DNA of 64,000 bases from Zantedeschia hybrid cultivar (taxonomy: Eukaryota; Streptophyta; Magnoliopsida; Alismatales; Araceae). The notes beneath the pieces are model-generated. The model was not told where the DNA came from, made no database searches, and saw only the letters and a program-made list of their open reading frames with translations. Shown here piece by piece: positions 60,001 through 63,030 of this stretch. The stretch is from assembly GCA_030544215.1 (NCBI GenBank), contig JARZZO010000003.1:47970045-48034044 (forward strand), in the 5' to 3' direction. The position numbers and the translations under genes were made by a program. The stretch's first letter is position 1. Each line of letters opens with the position of its first letter.

Positions 60001-60115
60001 TATGTTTTTTTGTATAGGTTGTGCGTGTCTGGGATCCAAGAACGGGTTCAAAGAATATGAAACTACGAGGACACACAGACAACATAAGGGCATTGCTTTT
60101 GGACTCTACCGGCAG
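22918..60115 (+). CDS. WDR48: WD40-repeat protein, WDR48/UAF1-type (LRS1-like), 5' part, spliced
   Basis: Coding exons: 22918-23016, 23138-23296, 59080-59142, 59223-59312, 59510-59818, 60018-60115 (272 codons plus 2 bases). Five junctions are phase 0 or clean; the last exon ends in phase 2. The peptide starts MHRVGSAGNT and has about five WD40 blades: residues 34-75 (LFTGSRDGTLKRW), 84-107 (LVSCSSDTTLKLW), 122-150 (VASGGLGGEVFIWD), about 205-243 (GHKESVYALAM...VRVWD) and about 257 onward (GHTDN..ALLLDSTGR). A Ser-rich loop separates blades 3 and 4. Family members run to roughly 700-750 residues, so most of the gene lies past 64000. Animal WDR48 activates ubiquitin-specific proteases (USP1, USP12, USP46); the plant homologue LRS1 is linked to lateral root growth. 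Recognition is from the peptide; splicing is inferred from homology and GT/AG sites. Confidence 0.88.
23138..23296 (+). CDS. WDR48: WD40 gene coding exon 2
   Basis: It starts after CTGCAG and has 53 codons from HCAGVNCLAV to ESHVDW, covering the first WD40 blade. The donor GTAGTT at 23297 is weak by consensus (+3 A, +4 G, +5 T) and opens the 35.8-kb intron. Confidence 0.88.
23297..23799 (+). other. Start of the giant intron, no identified element
   Basis: AT-rich intron sequence with T-runs. No protein, repeat or terminal inverted repeat was recognised before the GA/CT-rich LTR-like block begins at about 23800. Confidence 0.4.
24814..24902 (+). repeat. Hairpin array A in the Tat LTR-like region
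   Basis: Three consecutive stem-loops with related but different stems: ACTCA/TGAGT (24814-24831), AAGCTCA/TGAGCTT (24844-24865) and ATGGCTCA/TGAGTCAT (24879-24902, one G-U pair). Loops are 8-9 bases and T-rich. Confidence 0.6.
25822..25832 (+). promoter_or_regulatory. TATA box of the Tat-type LTR
   Basis: CTATATAAACC is preceded by a CT-rich tract and followed by AGAGAGGGCTGCTGCAGG, the probable start of the R region. This is the strongest core promoter signal in the block. Confidence 0.5.
25977..26130 (+). repeat. Hairpin array B in the Tat LTR-like region
   Basis: Five consecutive stem-loops about 35-40 bp apart: CATTCA/TGAATG (25977-25995), CACTCA/TGAGTG (26016-26034), GTCCATTCAAA/TTTGAATGGAC (26045-26069), CATTTG/CAAATG with outer GGT/ACC (26078-26103) and TTCATAT/ATATGAA (26116-26130). 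Stem changes are compensated on both sides. Confidence 0.65.
26329..26633. mobile_element. MITE-like insertion (about 305 bp)
   Basis: The ends are CTTTGTTTGCAGAATA and, reverse-complemented, CTTTGTTTGTGGAATA, matching at 14 of 16 positions. Both ends are flanked by TGA (26326-26328, 26634-26636), a possible 3-bp duplication as in PIF/Harbinger-type elements. There is no coding content, and the inside is rich in AATAAG/TTATTC motifs. It sits within the Tat leader, so it is younger than that element. The superfamily is uncertain. Confidence 0.5.
27291..27309 (+). promoter_or_regulatory. Probable primer-binding site of the Tat-type element
   Basis: TGGCACGCCCAATGGGACC starts with TGG, complementary to a tRNA CCA end, and resembles the phrase found just after 5' LTRs of Tat-lineage elements. 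The first gag-leader homology follows at about 27380. The specific tRNA was not determined. Confidence 0.5.
28730..29530 (+). pseudogene. Tat-type gag core, broken
   Basis: The frames read KVPFLVRQLFKKLPPNYNKCPKF..YDGEG and then a DYIKKWRNLS-KYDNLP block. RGLKFEITEKLIGANVRNF..FNNVVTKIEMFF continues in the frame 29204-29527. This is the gag capsid region as in Tat-lineage elements. It is interrupted by stops (for example near 28921 and 29524) and at least one frameshift. A homologous second copy lies at about 40030-40570. Confidence 0.65.
29594..29788 (+). pseudogene. Tat-type gag Cys-His motif, first copy
   Basis: The frame contains YCMYHRMWGHVVEDCYFCKDEIEKLI followed by GKYLVNSP. This resembles the CxxxH...H....C motif that Tat-type gag uses instead of a classic CCHC knuckle. 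A related stretch recurs about 790 bp later. Confidence 0.6.
30008..30637 (+). pseudogene. Tat-type gag fragment with second Cys-His motif
   Basis: This 209-codon frame ends with YYLCHRFICHPIEQCFTFKDEVEKLIQ and GKYLVDPPQAYD, a diverged repeat of the 29.65-kb motif. The N-terminal half has no recognised domain. Two such motifs in one gag region suggest an internal duplication. The flanking frames are broken. Confidence 0.55.
31661..32161 (+). pseudogene. Tat-type polyprotein linker before protease, open 166 codons
   Basis: This is an acidic and lysine-rich segment (EEDHSKLLEEMEPP, EEKETVAEEAPKES) without a known fold, between gag and protease. It ends at a TAA, and about 120 bp later the protease motif appears. 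It probably represents the linker between gag and pol. Confidence 0.4.
32270..32560 (+). pseudogene. Tat-type aspartic protease remnant
   Basis: The translation shows IDSGSTVNILSFKTFQAL, with the DSG catalytic signature of retroviral-type aspartic proteases, followed by MTISGYN.DAEEAFERVDVELTLDD. A stop directly precedes the motif and another follows DD, so no active protein is made. Confidence 0.65.
33790..34510 (+). pseudogene. Tat-type reverse transcriptase remnant with altered active site
   Basis: It opens with YKEMPGLD.SVAEHELSI, then WLVNIVPVKKK and, after a frame change, FIDGSSGYNQMRM, RMPFGLKNAGATYQRA and ECYVDNVVVK (frame 34097-34507). The usual YVDD box reads YVDN here, so the second catalytic Asp is lost. 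Stops occur in the first half. The order and wording match Tat/Ogre-lineage RT. Confidence 0.8.
34550..35041 (+). pseudogene. Tat-type connection and RNase H remnant
   Basis: The 163-codon frame reads MPPPKNLTELRYLQGRL, RRFISNLSDRCQPF, then VYIASLDASLGALLAQ (RNase H start) and YYLSRMLVGLEHRYYSSIEN. It follows directly on the RT remnant. A TGA at about 35039 ends it before LTHKVQLI.WFDLLKFLL is completed by the next segment. Confidence 0.7.
35240..36190 (+). pseudogene. Tat-type second RNase H and truncated integrase
   Basis: 35245-35420 encodes VWQLYFDEASRT, then AGAGLVFVTPNG and NNEAEYEALI, the additional RNase H domain known in Tat-lineage elements. From about 35960 the integrase zinc-finger area appears as VHQSGPKMKINIKAKGFFWPT.FADCKK, and then PFVYWDMDV at the first catalytic Asp. 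The coding sequence stops there and is followed by simple tandem repeats. The integrase core with its second Asp and Glu is missing. Confidence 0.65.
36190..36850 (+). repeat. Degenerate tandem repeat, about 50-bp units, in the Tat 3' region
   Basis: The phrase TCCATGGCTACTTGGAGCC, followed by TTTATCTCCTTGAAGAA, recurs about 10-12 times with drift (for example near 36390, 36435, 36475, 36515). Some units carry GGGAGCC.TTGTATCC. It lies just downstream of the truncated integrase, where Tat/Ogre elements often carry tandem repeats. Confidence 0.65.
36851..38519 (+). other. Tat-derived non-coding sequence, unresolved
   Basis: A repeated GAAAA-C-CG-AAGGG phrase occurs near 37088, 37136 and 37186, then a non-coding stretch and short frames without known domains. 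It joins the tandem-repeat region to a second gag leader copy. No LTR boundary could be placed, so the junction between two partial elements is not resolved. Confidence 0.35.
38520..40570 (+). pseudogene. Second partial copy of the Tat leader and gag
   Basis: This copy is homologous to about 27380-29310. Shared landmarks are a CTTATGGTCC block after ATGGC.GC.AA, the ATTGCCAACATAG block, and RGLKPKINEKLIGANVRNF..LNNIVSEIAM. The reading frames are broken. It stops in gag at about 40561 and joins directly to LTR-like sequence with a GAA microsatellite. It is either a second truncated element or a rearranged part of the first. Confidence 0.6.
40571..40964. mobile_element. LTR-like fragment with GAA microsatellite and CACCGGT motif
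   Basis: It starts TGTGGCACCAGTGGGGGGG. A GAA repeat lies at about 40609-40650, followed by GATCCCACC.ATAACACCCC and CACCGGTTTGGGGGGG, matching the wording of the 24.2-25.8 kb block. It probably belongs to the same Tat family LTR. Confidence 0.45.
40965..42719. other. Intron sequence with degenerate minisatellites
   Basis: A 102-bp unit is duplicated in tandem (41464-41565, 41566-41667) with about four differences. From about 41840 to 42200 there are TG/CT-rich, GTGCATGCGTGCATGTG-like blocks spaced by roughly 130-150 bp that look like a decayed minisatellite. Several overlapping frames here follow from the base bias and are not genes. Confidence 0.45.
42720..42727. repeat. Target-site duplication CTTATGCC, left copy of the large hAT
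   Basis: CTTATGCC at 42720-42727 and CTTATGCT at 57421-57428 match at 7 of 8 positions and flank the CA...TG ends of the hAT element. Confidence 0.6.
43072..43671 (-). pseudogene. hAT transposase C-terminal tail
   Basis: The frame 43078-43671 encodes a basic stretch (RQTYRRRRRRLKK), an acidic run (NDDDDDGDGAP) and a Gln/Gly/Ser-rich tail (EGTQGQRQGQQKGFEGQQRQ), ending in YEPDDEGSQM. Low-complexity tails like this follow the dimerisation domain in plant hAT proteins of this group. Upstream frames connect it, with stops, to the dimerisation domain at 44.3 kb. Confidence 0.5.
44214..44402 (-). pseudogene. hAT dimerisation domain remnant
   Basis: The frame contains QTTSSSQCERNLSTFCLIRTKVRNRL, the conserved end of the hAT C-terminal dimerisation domain (normally a Ser-rich turn, then CER-WS-F..IHTK-RNRL). 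Stops on either side break its link to the rest of the transposase. Confidence 0.75.
45188..45478 (-). pseudogene. hAT transposase DUF659 region, second part
   Basis: The frame reads YLVPCAAHSIDLMTEDIGKDPFVAEVV, then RFIYSHNMILHMMREHTGGRDLLRTDPTRFASNFISLESL. This is the segment after the first DUF659 part, with the CAAH.IDLM and RFA..F..L motifs. It is one frame off from the 45475-45759 segment, so a small indel at about 45478 separates them. The downstream region continues with stops towards the dimerisation domain. Confidence 0.8.
45475..45759 (-). pseudogene. hAT transposase DUF659 region, first part
   Basis: The frame reads WKERGSTIMCDGWTGTTSRSMINFLVYC, then VDASNRIKNIDYLYKLIDDVVEKIGEENVVQIVTDNEASYKAA. 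The MCDGWT and TDNEA.Y blocks contain the acidic residues of the DUF659 catalytic region. The CRM element is inserted about 60 bp upstream. Across it the sequence continues as VNAIADVGPGVK on the 55-kb side, proving one gene was split. Confidence 0.85.
45814..45818. repeat. Target-site duplication CTTTA, left copy of the CRM element
   Basis: CTTTA at 45814-45818 recurs at 55040-55044. Joining the flanks and removing one copy restores the hAT sequence GTAAAGGCCCCCACACC on the - strand. Confidence 0.88.
45819..47588 (-). repeat. 3' LTR of the CRM element
   Basis: This is 1,770 bp and GC-rich at 46350-47070. Its first 112 bases on the - strand (47588-47477) encode the last 36 or so residues of the polyprotein. 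The first bases are TAG where the 5' LTR has TGG, a single substitution. Long frames such as 46315-47271 are present in both LTRs and reflect GC bias. Confidence 0.88.
47477..53089 (-). CDS. CRM-type gag-pol polyprotein, intact (1,870 residues)
   Basis: An Arg/Asp-rich low-complexity segment lies at about 140-260. Gag core is about 270-440; CCHC knuckle CYNCQGFGHFKSQC at 533-546; protease DSGS at 647-650; RT about 910-1110 with YFDD at 1055-1058; RNase H about 1197-1312 with Asp1203. The integrase zinc finger is His1387/His1394, Cys1424/Cys1427. The integrase core has D1456, D1517 and E1553 with D-35-E spacing. The GPY/F-type module (AGPFRVI) is near 1691. A chromodomain-like segment lies at about 1763-1815 (RYLVHWRGRPSTDDTWITREEL), followed by a basic tail to 1870. 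All catalytic residues are present. The first Met is at 53089; Met18 (53038, MSAPASG) is a plausible real start. The tail is shared with the 3' LTR, as reported for CRM group elements. Confidence 0.93.
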   Translation of the reverse strand: MSLCLPCMPTRSSAIFHMSAPASGSQAGSPNVSDLAATVSRLVQRMDLWDQRQANGGGSNRSGENRVDDSERTIQDLAGHRGAPGVLAHAPVPRHPGHPVPAVHVPHDEALPRADPVDDRRLADDGADYDLREELIDQVAARRQLRHHRQRERFEGADQRRARRQVDGNDRYDHWDLRDRDDRLERRGQDVRFDRHDREDRHDRRDRADRAERYDRGDRYDRYARGVQPEFGEAPRRHRRPRDRDDLDDWDDFEEERRPHHVPRDLDDRRAARADAPTFDGSLDPKVYLDWEASMNRYFDWMGMTDARRARFAMMKLTGQAQTYWSNVEDLLEQRRHDPIESWEDMKVKLREKYLPPTYRHRLIDRWQSISQGTRTVSEYIAEFDEYLMRCGAREESALTLSRFRKGLRRVYQQELFRQHVTTIEHAYQVAREMEQFELEVDSPPRTRPPYQRPIDQRTTPGVPQRAPAFRPADPSRQDPPSRPRFPQRDSVPALPAPPVRPPVGTPPPRREDKGKAPIRGESSQEGGSRIRCYNCQGFGHFKSQCPTRAMVMGEVDPEEHQPALQPVSYEAGDEMADDFHSEGEIVGCIQAQFLWDGDHEERPSEDRIGVVRCILTQPRVCDDWRRTTIFHTYYRVDGKVCKVIIDSGSCINAISTNAVARLGLADVGHPRPYRVSWVDSTSIPIQTRCLVPIHFPPYEDEIWCDILPMEVGSLILGRPWLYDMDATLEGRSNTCIFQYGDLLITLQPSRPRASSQQGTSQGSSSASPSTPSLPSGGATPSSTTPVSSATTLCTALASTCSSSRPTRSDITSTREPSLLGTPSTVALQLISARELEHDLTESDHVFLLAVREVTAETPSEHPTEVTSLLQEFQDIFPEDLPEGLPPMRDIQHAIDLIPGATLPNLPHYRMNPKEHSELQRQVEELLARGSIRESMSPCAVPALLAPKKDGTWRMCVDSRAINRITVRYRFPIPRLDDMLDMMAGATVFSKIDLKSGYYQVRIRPGDEWKTAFKTKDGLYEWLVMPFGLSNAPSTFMRLMTQVLRPFIGTFLVVYFDDILIYSRSREDHVEHLRQVCITLRRESLYGNLKKCAFMTDRVIFLGFIVSSEGVSADLEKIRAVVEWPEPQSIHDVRSFHDLATFYRRFIRGFSSITAPITDCIRKGAFLWTKAAASAFRDIKERMTQAPVLRLPDFSRVFEVSCDASGVGIGGVLSQEGHPIAYFSEKLNDAKLKYSTYDKEFYAVVQALRYWRHYLLPQEFVLYSDHEALRFLHAQKKLNPRHSRWVEFLQAYTFVLTHKAGVENRVADALSRRSSLLSVVSVEVTGFERLRDEYPTCPDFGLIHSALQSGPSREHSEYVLQEGYLFRGSRLCIPRTSVRDFLMWEVHAGGLAGHFGRNKTIELVEYRFFWPSLKRDVARIVAQCRICATAKQKKQNTGLYTPLPVPDCPWQDISMDFVLGLPRTIRKHDSIMVVVDRFSKMAHFIPCSKTSDASRVAQLFHESVVRLHGLPKTIVSDQDVRFVSYFWKTLWHLMGTKLKFSTAYHPQTDGQTEVVNQSLGDLLRCLVGERTRGWDQMLWQAEFAYNSSVNRSTGMCPFEIVTGYRPREPVDLVPLPIQSRTSESAQSLADHIRSLHEDIRRHIEISNERYKQLADAHRRPQEFHEGDYVMIRVRPERFPSGTVKKLQARGAGPFRVIKRIGPNAYVVDLPSDYGISNTFNISDLVAYRDPAVIPSDPFEPSTPLASDPTPECPLPAPLPARREQIDHILDEQVVTSRDGAYQRYLVHWRGRPSTDDTWITREELQQIDPDLLERYQSGRDPYSTGSSSSQPGRISEDTRARTRFDPTRVYRRRRTTAAYPASLWLDDGSP
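53255..53266 (-). promoter_or_regulatory. Primer-binding site (initiator Met tRNA), CRM element
   Basis: The - strand reads TGGTATCAGAGC four bases inside the 5' LTR end. It is complementary to the 3' end of initiator tRNA-Met. Confidence 0.88.
53271..55039 (-). repeat. 5' LTR of the CRM element
   Basis: This is 1,769 bp and about 99% identical to the 3' LTR. Its outer end (54889-55039) carries a copy of the polyprotein tail coding sequence. This first looks like leftover internal sequence but is part of the LTR, because the TG...CA end and the CTTTA duplication fall at 55039/55040. Confidence 0.88.
55045..55873 (-). pseudogene. hAT transposase N-terminus with BED zinc finger
   Basis: The frame 55235-55873 starts near MAEQGHHEQD and has a BED-type finger: WQHCTLVD..RRRVKCNWCGKEMGGGVYRLKNHLAG, then VNRCESVPLDLKKEI. 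A Glu/Asp run (DDDEEEEEDPDDPDAE) follows. The frame ends at a stop, but translation beyond it continues recognisably (RQPEIKQTLKGVE, HADVPVYTA.SPYLQTMVNAIADVGPGVK) up to the CRM insertion, with a second stop near 55130. Plant hAT proteins have exactly this BED, then DUF659, order. The Met at 55835 (MAEQGH) is the likelier start. Confidence 0.82.
55863..56750. repeat. Six tandem about 152-bp repeats with a conserved palindrome, in the hAT 5' region
   Basis: Units recur at about 55889, 56039, 56191, 56344, 56498 and 56669. Each carries TTCAATTGAGTGT followed by a three-base loop and its complement GCACACTCAATTGAA, plus a shared AATTACACTAATCATACAAAAG segment and a TTAATTAGGGTTAATTTT segment. 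The fifth unit has an extra half-palindrome. The array lies between the hAT BED exon and its terminus, upstream on the transcribed strand. Confidence 0.8.
57027..57095 (+). repeat. GA then GAA microsatellite
   Basis: About 40 bp of GA repeat are followed by about 27 bp of GAA repeat within the terminal part of the hAT element. The repeats produce several spurious frames on both strands. Confidence 0.85.
57421..59079 (+). other. End of the giant intron, no identified element
   Basis: This runs from the right copy of the hAT duplication (57421-57428) to the acceptor ATCTATCAG (59071-59079). It is AT-rich, and a 14-bp phrase CATCAGACCCAGGT occurs twice near 58290-58320. No coding potential beyond chance frames was seen. 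Confidence 0.45.
59080..59142 (+). CDS. WDR48: WD40 gene coding exon 3
   Basis: This 21-codon exon (VNDAVLVGDS, then LVSCSSDTTLK) joins ...SHVDW in phase 0. The donor is AAG|GTTCGT. The reading connects blade 1 to blade 2 exactly, which confirms that the 35.8-kb gap is an intron. Confidence 0.87.
59223..59312 (+). CDS. WDR48: WD40 gene coding exon 4
   Basis: 30 codons, LWNCLSDVACTRTLRQHSDY then VICLAATGKN. The acceptor is GACTAG and the donor AAT|GTAATA. The usual residue before the W is Thr; here it is Leu if the acceptor call is right. Confidence 0.83.
59510..59818 (+). CDS. WDR48: WD40 gene coding exon 5
   Basis: 103 codons starting SNIVASGGLGGEVFIWDIEA, then a Ser/Asn-rich loop (SLRSINSSSSISM), and ending KGHKESVYALAMNDSGT then LLVSGGTEK. 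The acceptor is TTGTAG and the donor AAG|GTGCTC. Confidence 0.88.
60018..60115 (+). CDS. WDR48: WD40 gene coding exon 6
   Basis: 98 bases: VVRVWDPRTGSKNMKLRGHT then DNIRALLLDSTG, with the last two bases AG starting an Arg codon. The acceptor is TGTATAG and the donor GGCAG|GTGGGT. No following exon was found before 64000. Confidence 0.87.
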
Positions 60116-61398
60116 GTGGGTAAAGTTTAGTTTACAGTGGAATCTTAAAATTTTCCTAAAATATCAATTAATTATTATTCAGTTGTATGTTAGTAAGGTG
60201 CAGAGAGACATTTGCTAGAGATACCTTGTCAAGTTTATTGACTAGAAACTAGAGTACGATATTTCTTTTATTTTACTGTGTTTTAAGCCATGTATATCAT
60301 TGTTCTTCACGATCTTTAAATTATTCATACACATTGAACTGTAAGCTACAGAGTGAGATGAGCCATTGTTGTTTTGGGGACAGATGGAGAGATAGGGTAG
60401 AGAAGTGGGAGTGTGAGATGATGGCCTGGTAATCTCTGCCTCCTATGTTATCAACAAGGCCACTGGGTGGCTCAGTGAACTGTGGGGGTAGCATGTAATC
60501 TGCTTCAGGTTGGGGCATGCTGCCCAGGAGTGTGTTTAGGGGCGCAAGGTACTTCAGACAGTGGGCTTGGCATTGGAGAAAGCGAGGTCACAGGTGTTAA
60601 CTCTCCCAGGCAGTTAGGGTACTCTTGTCGGCTGGGAAGTTTGACAGGGAGATGTGGGACACTGATATCCTATCCTCTCATCTGGTCATCAGAGATGCTG
60701 ATGCCAGCGATGGTGGGTAGATTCAGATGCTTGTGATGGAGTTGACAGCACTCCTGGGGGGTGGGGTGCTGGAGCTTGGACGTCTTTCTTGGCGTCTGGG
60801 AAACTGGAGTGTCCTGATCAGGTGCATGAGCCCTGAGTAAGATGACAGCAGAGGAGGTCCTTCGATCCAGGTACTTGGTGCCAGGTGGTAGAAAGCTCAT
60901 TGTTGAGAGATGGGGACCTGGAGTGAGAGCAAAGGTAATAAGAGTGCTAAAAAGCAGGCATTGGTAGGCATTTGTGGTCTTCCACTTCATTTATGTTGAG
61001 TGGTGGTGCAGGTGCATGAGCCCTGAGTAAGATGACAGCAGAGGAGGTCCTTCGATCCAGGTACTTGGTGCCAGGTGGTAGAAAGCTCATTGTTGAGAGA
61101 TGGGGACCTGGAGTGAGAGCAAAGGTAATAAGAGTGCTAAAAAGCAGGCATTGGTAGGCATTTGTGGTCTTCCACTTCATTTATGTTGAGTGGTGGTGCA
61201 GGTGGACGAGTGCAATGGAAGATTCTCATTTGCGGATGAGTCAAGTTTCCTATATAGGGTATAGGGTGGCTTTAGTCCCTTTAGCCGCCGCCGCCCCCCC
61301 CCCCCCCCCCCCCGCAAAGGAAAGGTGGACTGTACCCCCAATAAGGCTAGGAGAGGTTCCTAACCTGAGAAAATTCGACACCAATTAAAAATCATACA
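60116..61398 (+). other. Intron sequence with perfect tandem duplication and poly-C run
   Basis: The intron after exon 6 runs past the window end. It includes two identical 190-bp tandem copies (60821-61010, 61011-61200) and a run of 20 C (61294-61313). No coding sequence was recognised. Confidence 0.55.
60821..61200. repeat. Perfect tandem duplication, 2 x 190 bp
   Basis: 60821-61010 and 61011-61200 are identical at all 190 positions by eye. The sequence breaks from the repeat after GGTG at 61204. Confidence 0.9.
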
Positions 61399-62925
61399 TT
61401 ATGCCTGAAGACAAATATTTTCAAGATAAGTTCTACTCCCCTGAAAGACGGCATCGTTCCTCTCCCTCCATAAGGTCCAATAAATAGCATGTGGAATAAT
61501 GCCAATAATTTGACTCCTATGGCATTTCCCTACTTGATTCTGCAGTCTTCGAATGTGAAGCCACATGTCATGAATATTATGAAAGGTAGTTGGAAATAAA
61601 AACAAGCAGCCAAAGAGTTTCCACACTTCTCTGCTCATGGGACAGCTGATCATAAGGTGGTCACGTCTTCATTCTTCAGATTACAGCAGCAGCAAAGAAT
61701 GTCACTATCCAGTGTCCATTTTTGACTGTACATTTTCGTGACAATTCTTTTTCTGAAGAGCCAGCTACCTAAACACTTTTTAAGGGGTAACTTTAAGTTT
61801 CCAAGTTTCGTTAATTCGGTATAAGTAGGACAGTTTCTATCCAACAAAGTATAGAAATCTTTCACTGAAAAAATGCCATTGTTAGAACCCCATACAGAAG
61901 TATCCTTGGCTTCATGTGTAGGCTTTACAGTATTCAGCAGCTCCATCATAGCAAAATATTCCTCTTCTTCATCTTCTTTAAGGCCTTTTTTAGTCTGAAC
62001 ATGCCAAGAAATCAATTCCCTCTGTAGGACACCTTTCCATACCGGGGAGATCCATGTATGATTTTCTGTCTCAAGATAAAATCTATGGTGCTGAAGATAA
62101 TGCTTATGTAGAATTACTCTCTTCCACAAGGTCTCTTCCTCACCCATCAATTCATCAATTGCAAATTTTCAACTCTCAAACCACCTTTTTTATCTTGTCT
62201 GCAAACATTTTCCCATTTTACTAACAGTATACCACCGTTATCTGATCCCCTCTTCAATAGAAATTTCCTTCTAATTCTGTCCATCTTAAGTCTAATAGTA
62301 TTAGACATAAGGAAAATACTCATGGAGTCATTGGGAATGGTAGAAAGAACTGAATTTAATAAAGTAATTCTCCCTCACAGAGACAAATACTTAGCTTTCC
62401 AACCGGCTAGTCTTTTTTCCTGTCTTTTTTTTTTAAAATTTGTGGACGAGCAATTCCCAGTCTGATGTTTTTTATACTCCCTTAGTGCAGAGGTAAACCC
62501 AAATATGTAACGGGCAAATTATCAACTTCACAGCCAAAAACTTAGCACACTCTTCGTGCCTCCATATGTATACCAAGTGAAGAGCTTCTGTCAAAATTGA
62601 TTTTAAGATCTGAACACGCTTCAAAGCTCCTAAGAATAAACAACAAAACTCTTAACGATCCAAACCTCTGTTAATGAACAAAAGGGTGTCATCTGCATAC
62701 TAGAGGTGGGGAATATCAAATGGTGCTTTGAAAATCTGAACACCTTGTATCCAAACCTGAGCCCCAGCCTTCTTGGTCATAATACTCAATGTGTTACCCA
62801 TGAAAACATACGATAAGGGGGGATAGAGGATCCCCCTGTTGAAGACCTCTGCCGAGGAGAAGTAACCAAAGATCTTCCCTTATGAATAATTGAAAACATT
62901 GCTGAATTGTCACAAACTTTAACCC
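61399..62925 (-). pseudogene. L1-type LINE fragment (RT and C-terminal region), broken
   Basis: On the - strand, LQQGDPLSPL (RT motif) lies at about 62820-62855 and YADDTLLFINRGL, the RT catalytic box preceded by a stop, at about 62670-62706. MSNTIRLKMDRIRRKFLLKRG and VCRQDKKGGL follow near 62180-62310. The frame 61650-62150 carries the zinc-binding reverse-transcriptase C-terminal domain (WKRVILHKHY, SVKDFYTLL, RIVTKMYSQKWT.DSDILCCCC), and 61399-61653 encodes the W..LF...HI-WTLW.ERND tail. Stops and frameshifts occur throughout. The 5' part is missing beyond 62925, where hAT-like sequence begins. No poly-A tail was found at the 61.4-kb end. Confidence 0.78.
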
Positions 62926-62928
62926 TGC

Positions 62929-63030
62929 CAAGGTAGGCATAATTGGTGATTGGACATGGATCGGTCCGGTCCTGGACCGACCAGATCGGCTCCAGCGCGG
63001 ACTGATCCGGTCTGATCCCTTACTTTCTTT
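62929..63030. mobile_element. hAT-like terminal sequence
   Basis: CAAGGTAGGC at 62929 resembles the CAAGGAA ends of the other two hAT elements here. It is followed by GATCGG-rich subterminal sequence (GGATCGGTCCGG, GACCAGATCGG, TGATCCGGTCTGATCC). It abuts the LINE at 62925. No second end or matching 8-bp duplication was found in the window, so its extent is unknown. Confidence 0.4.
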
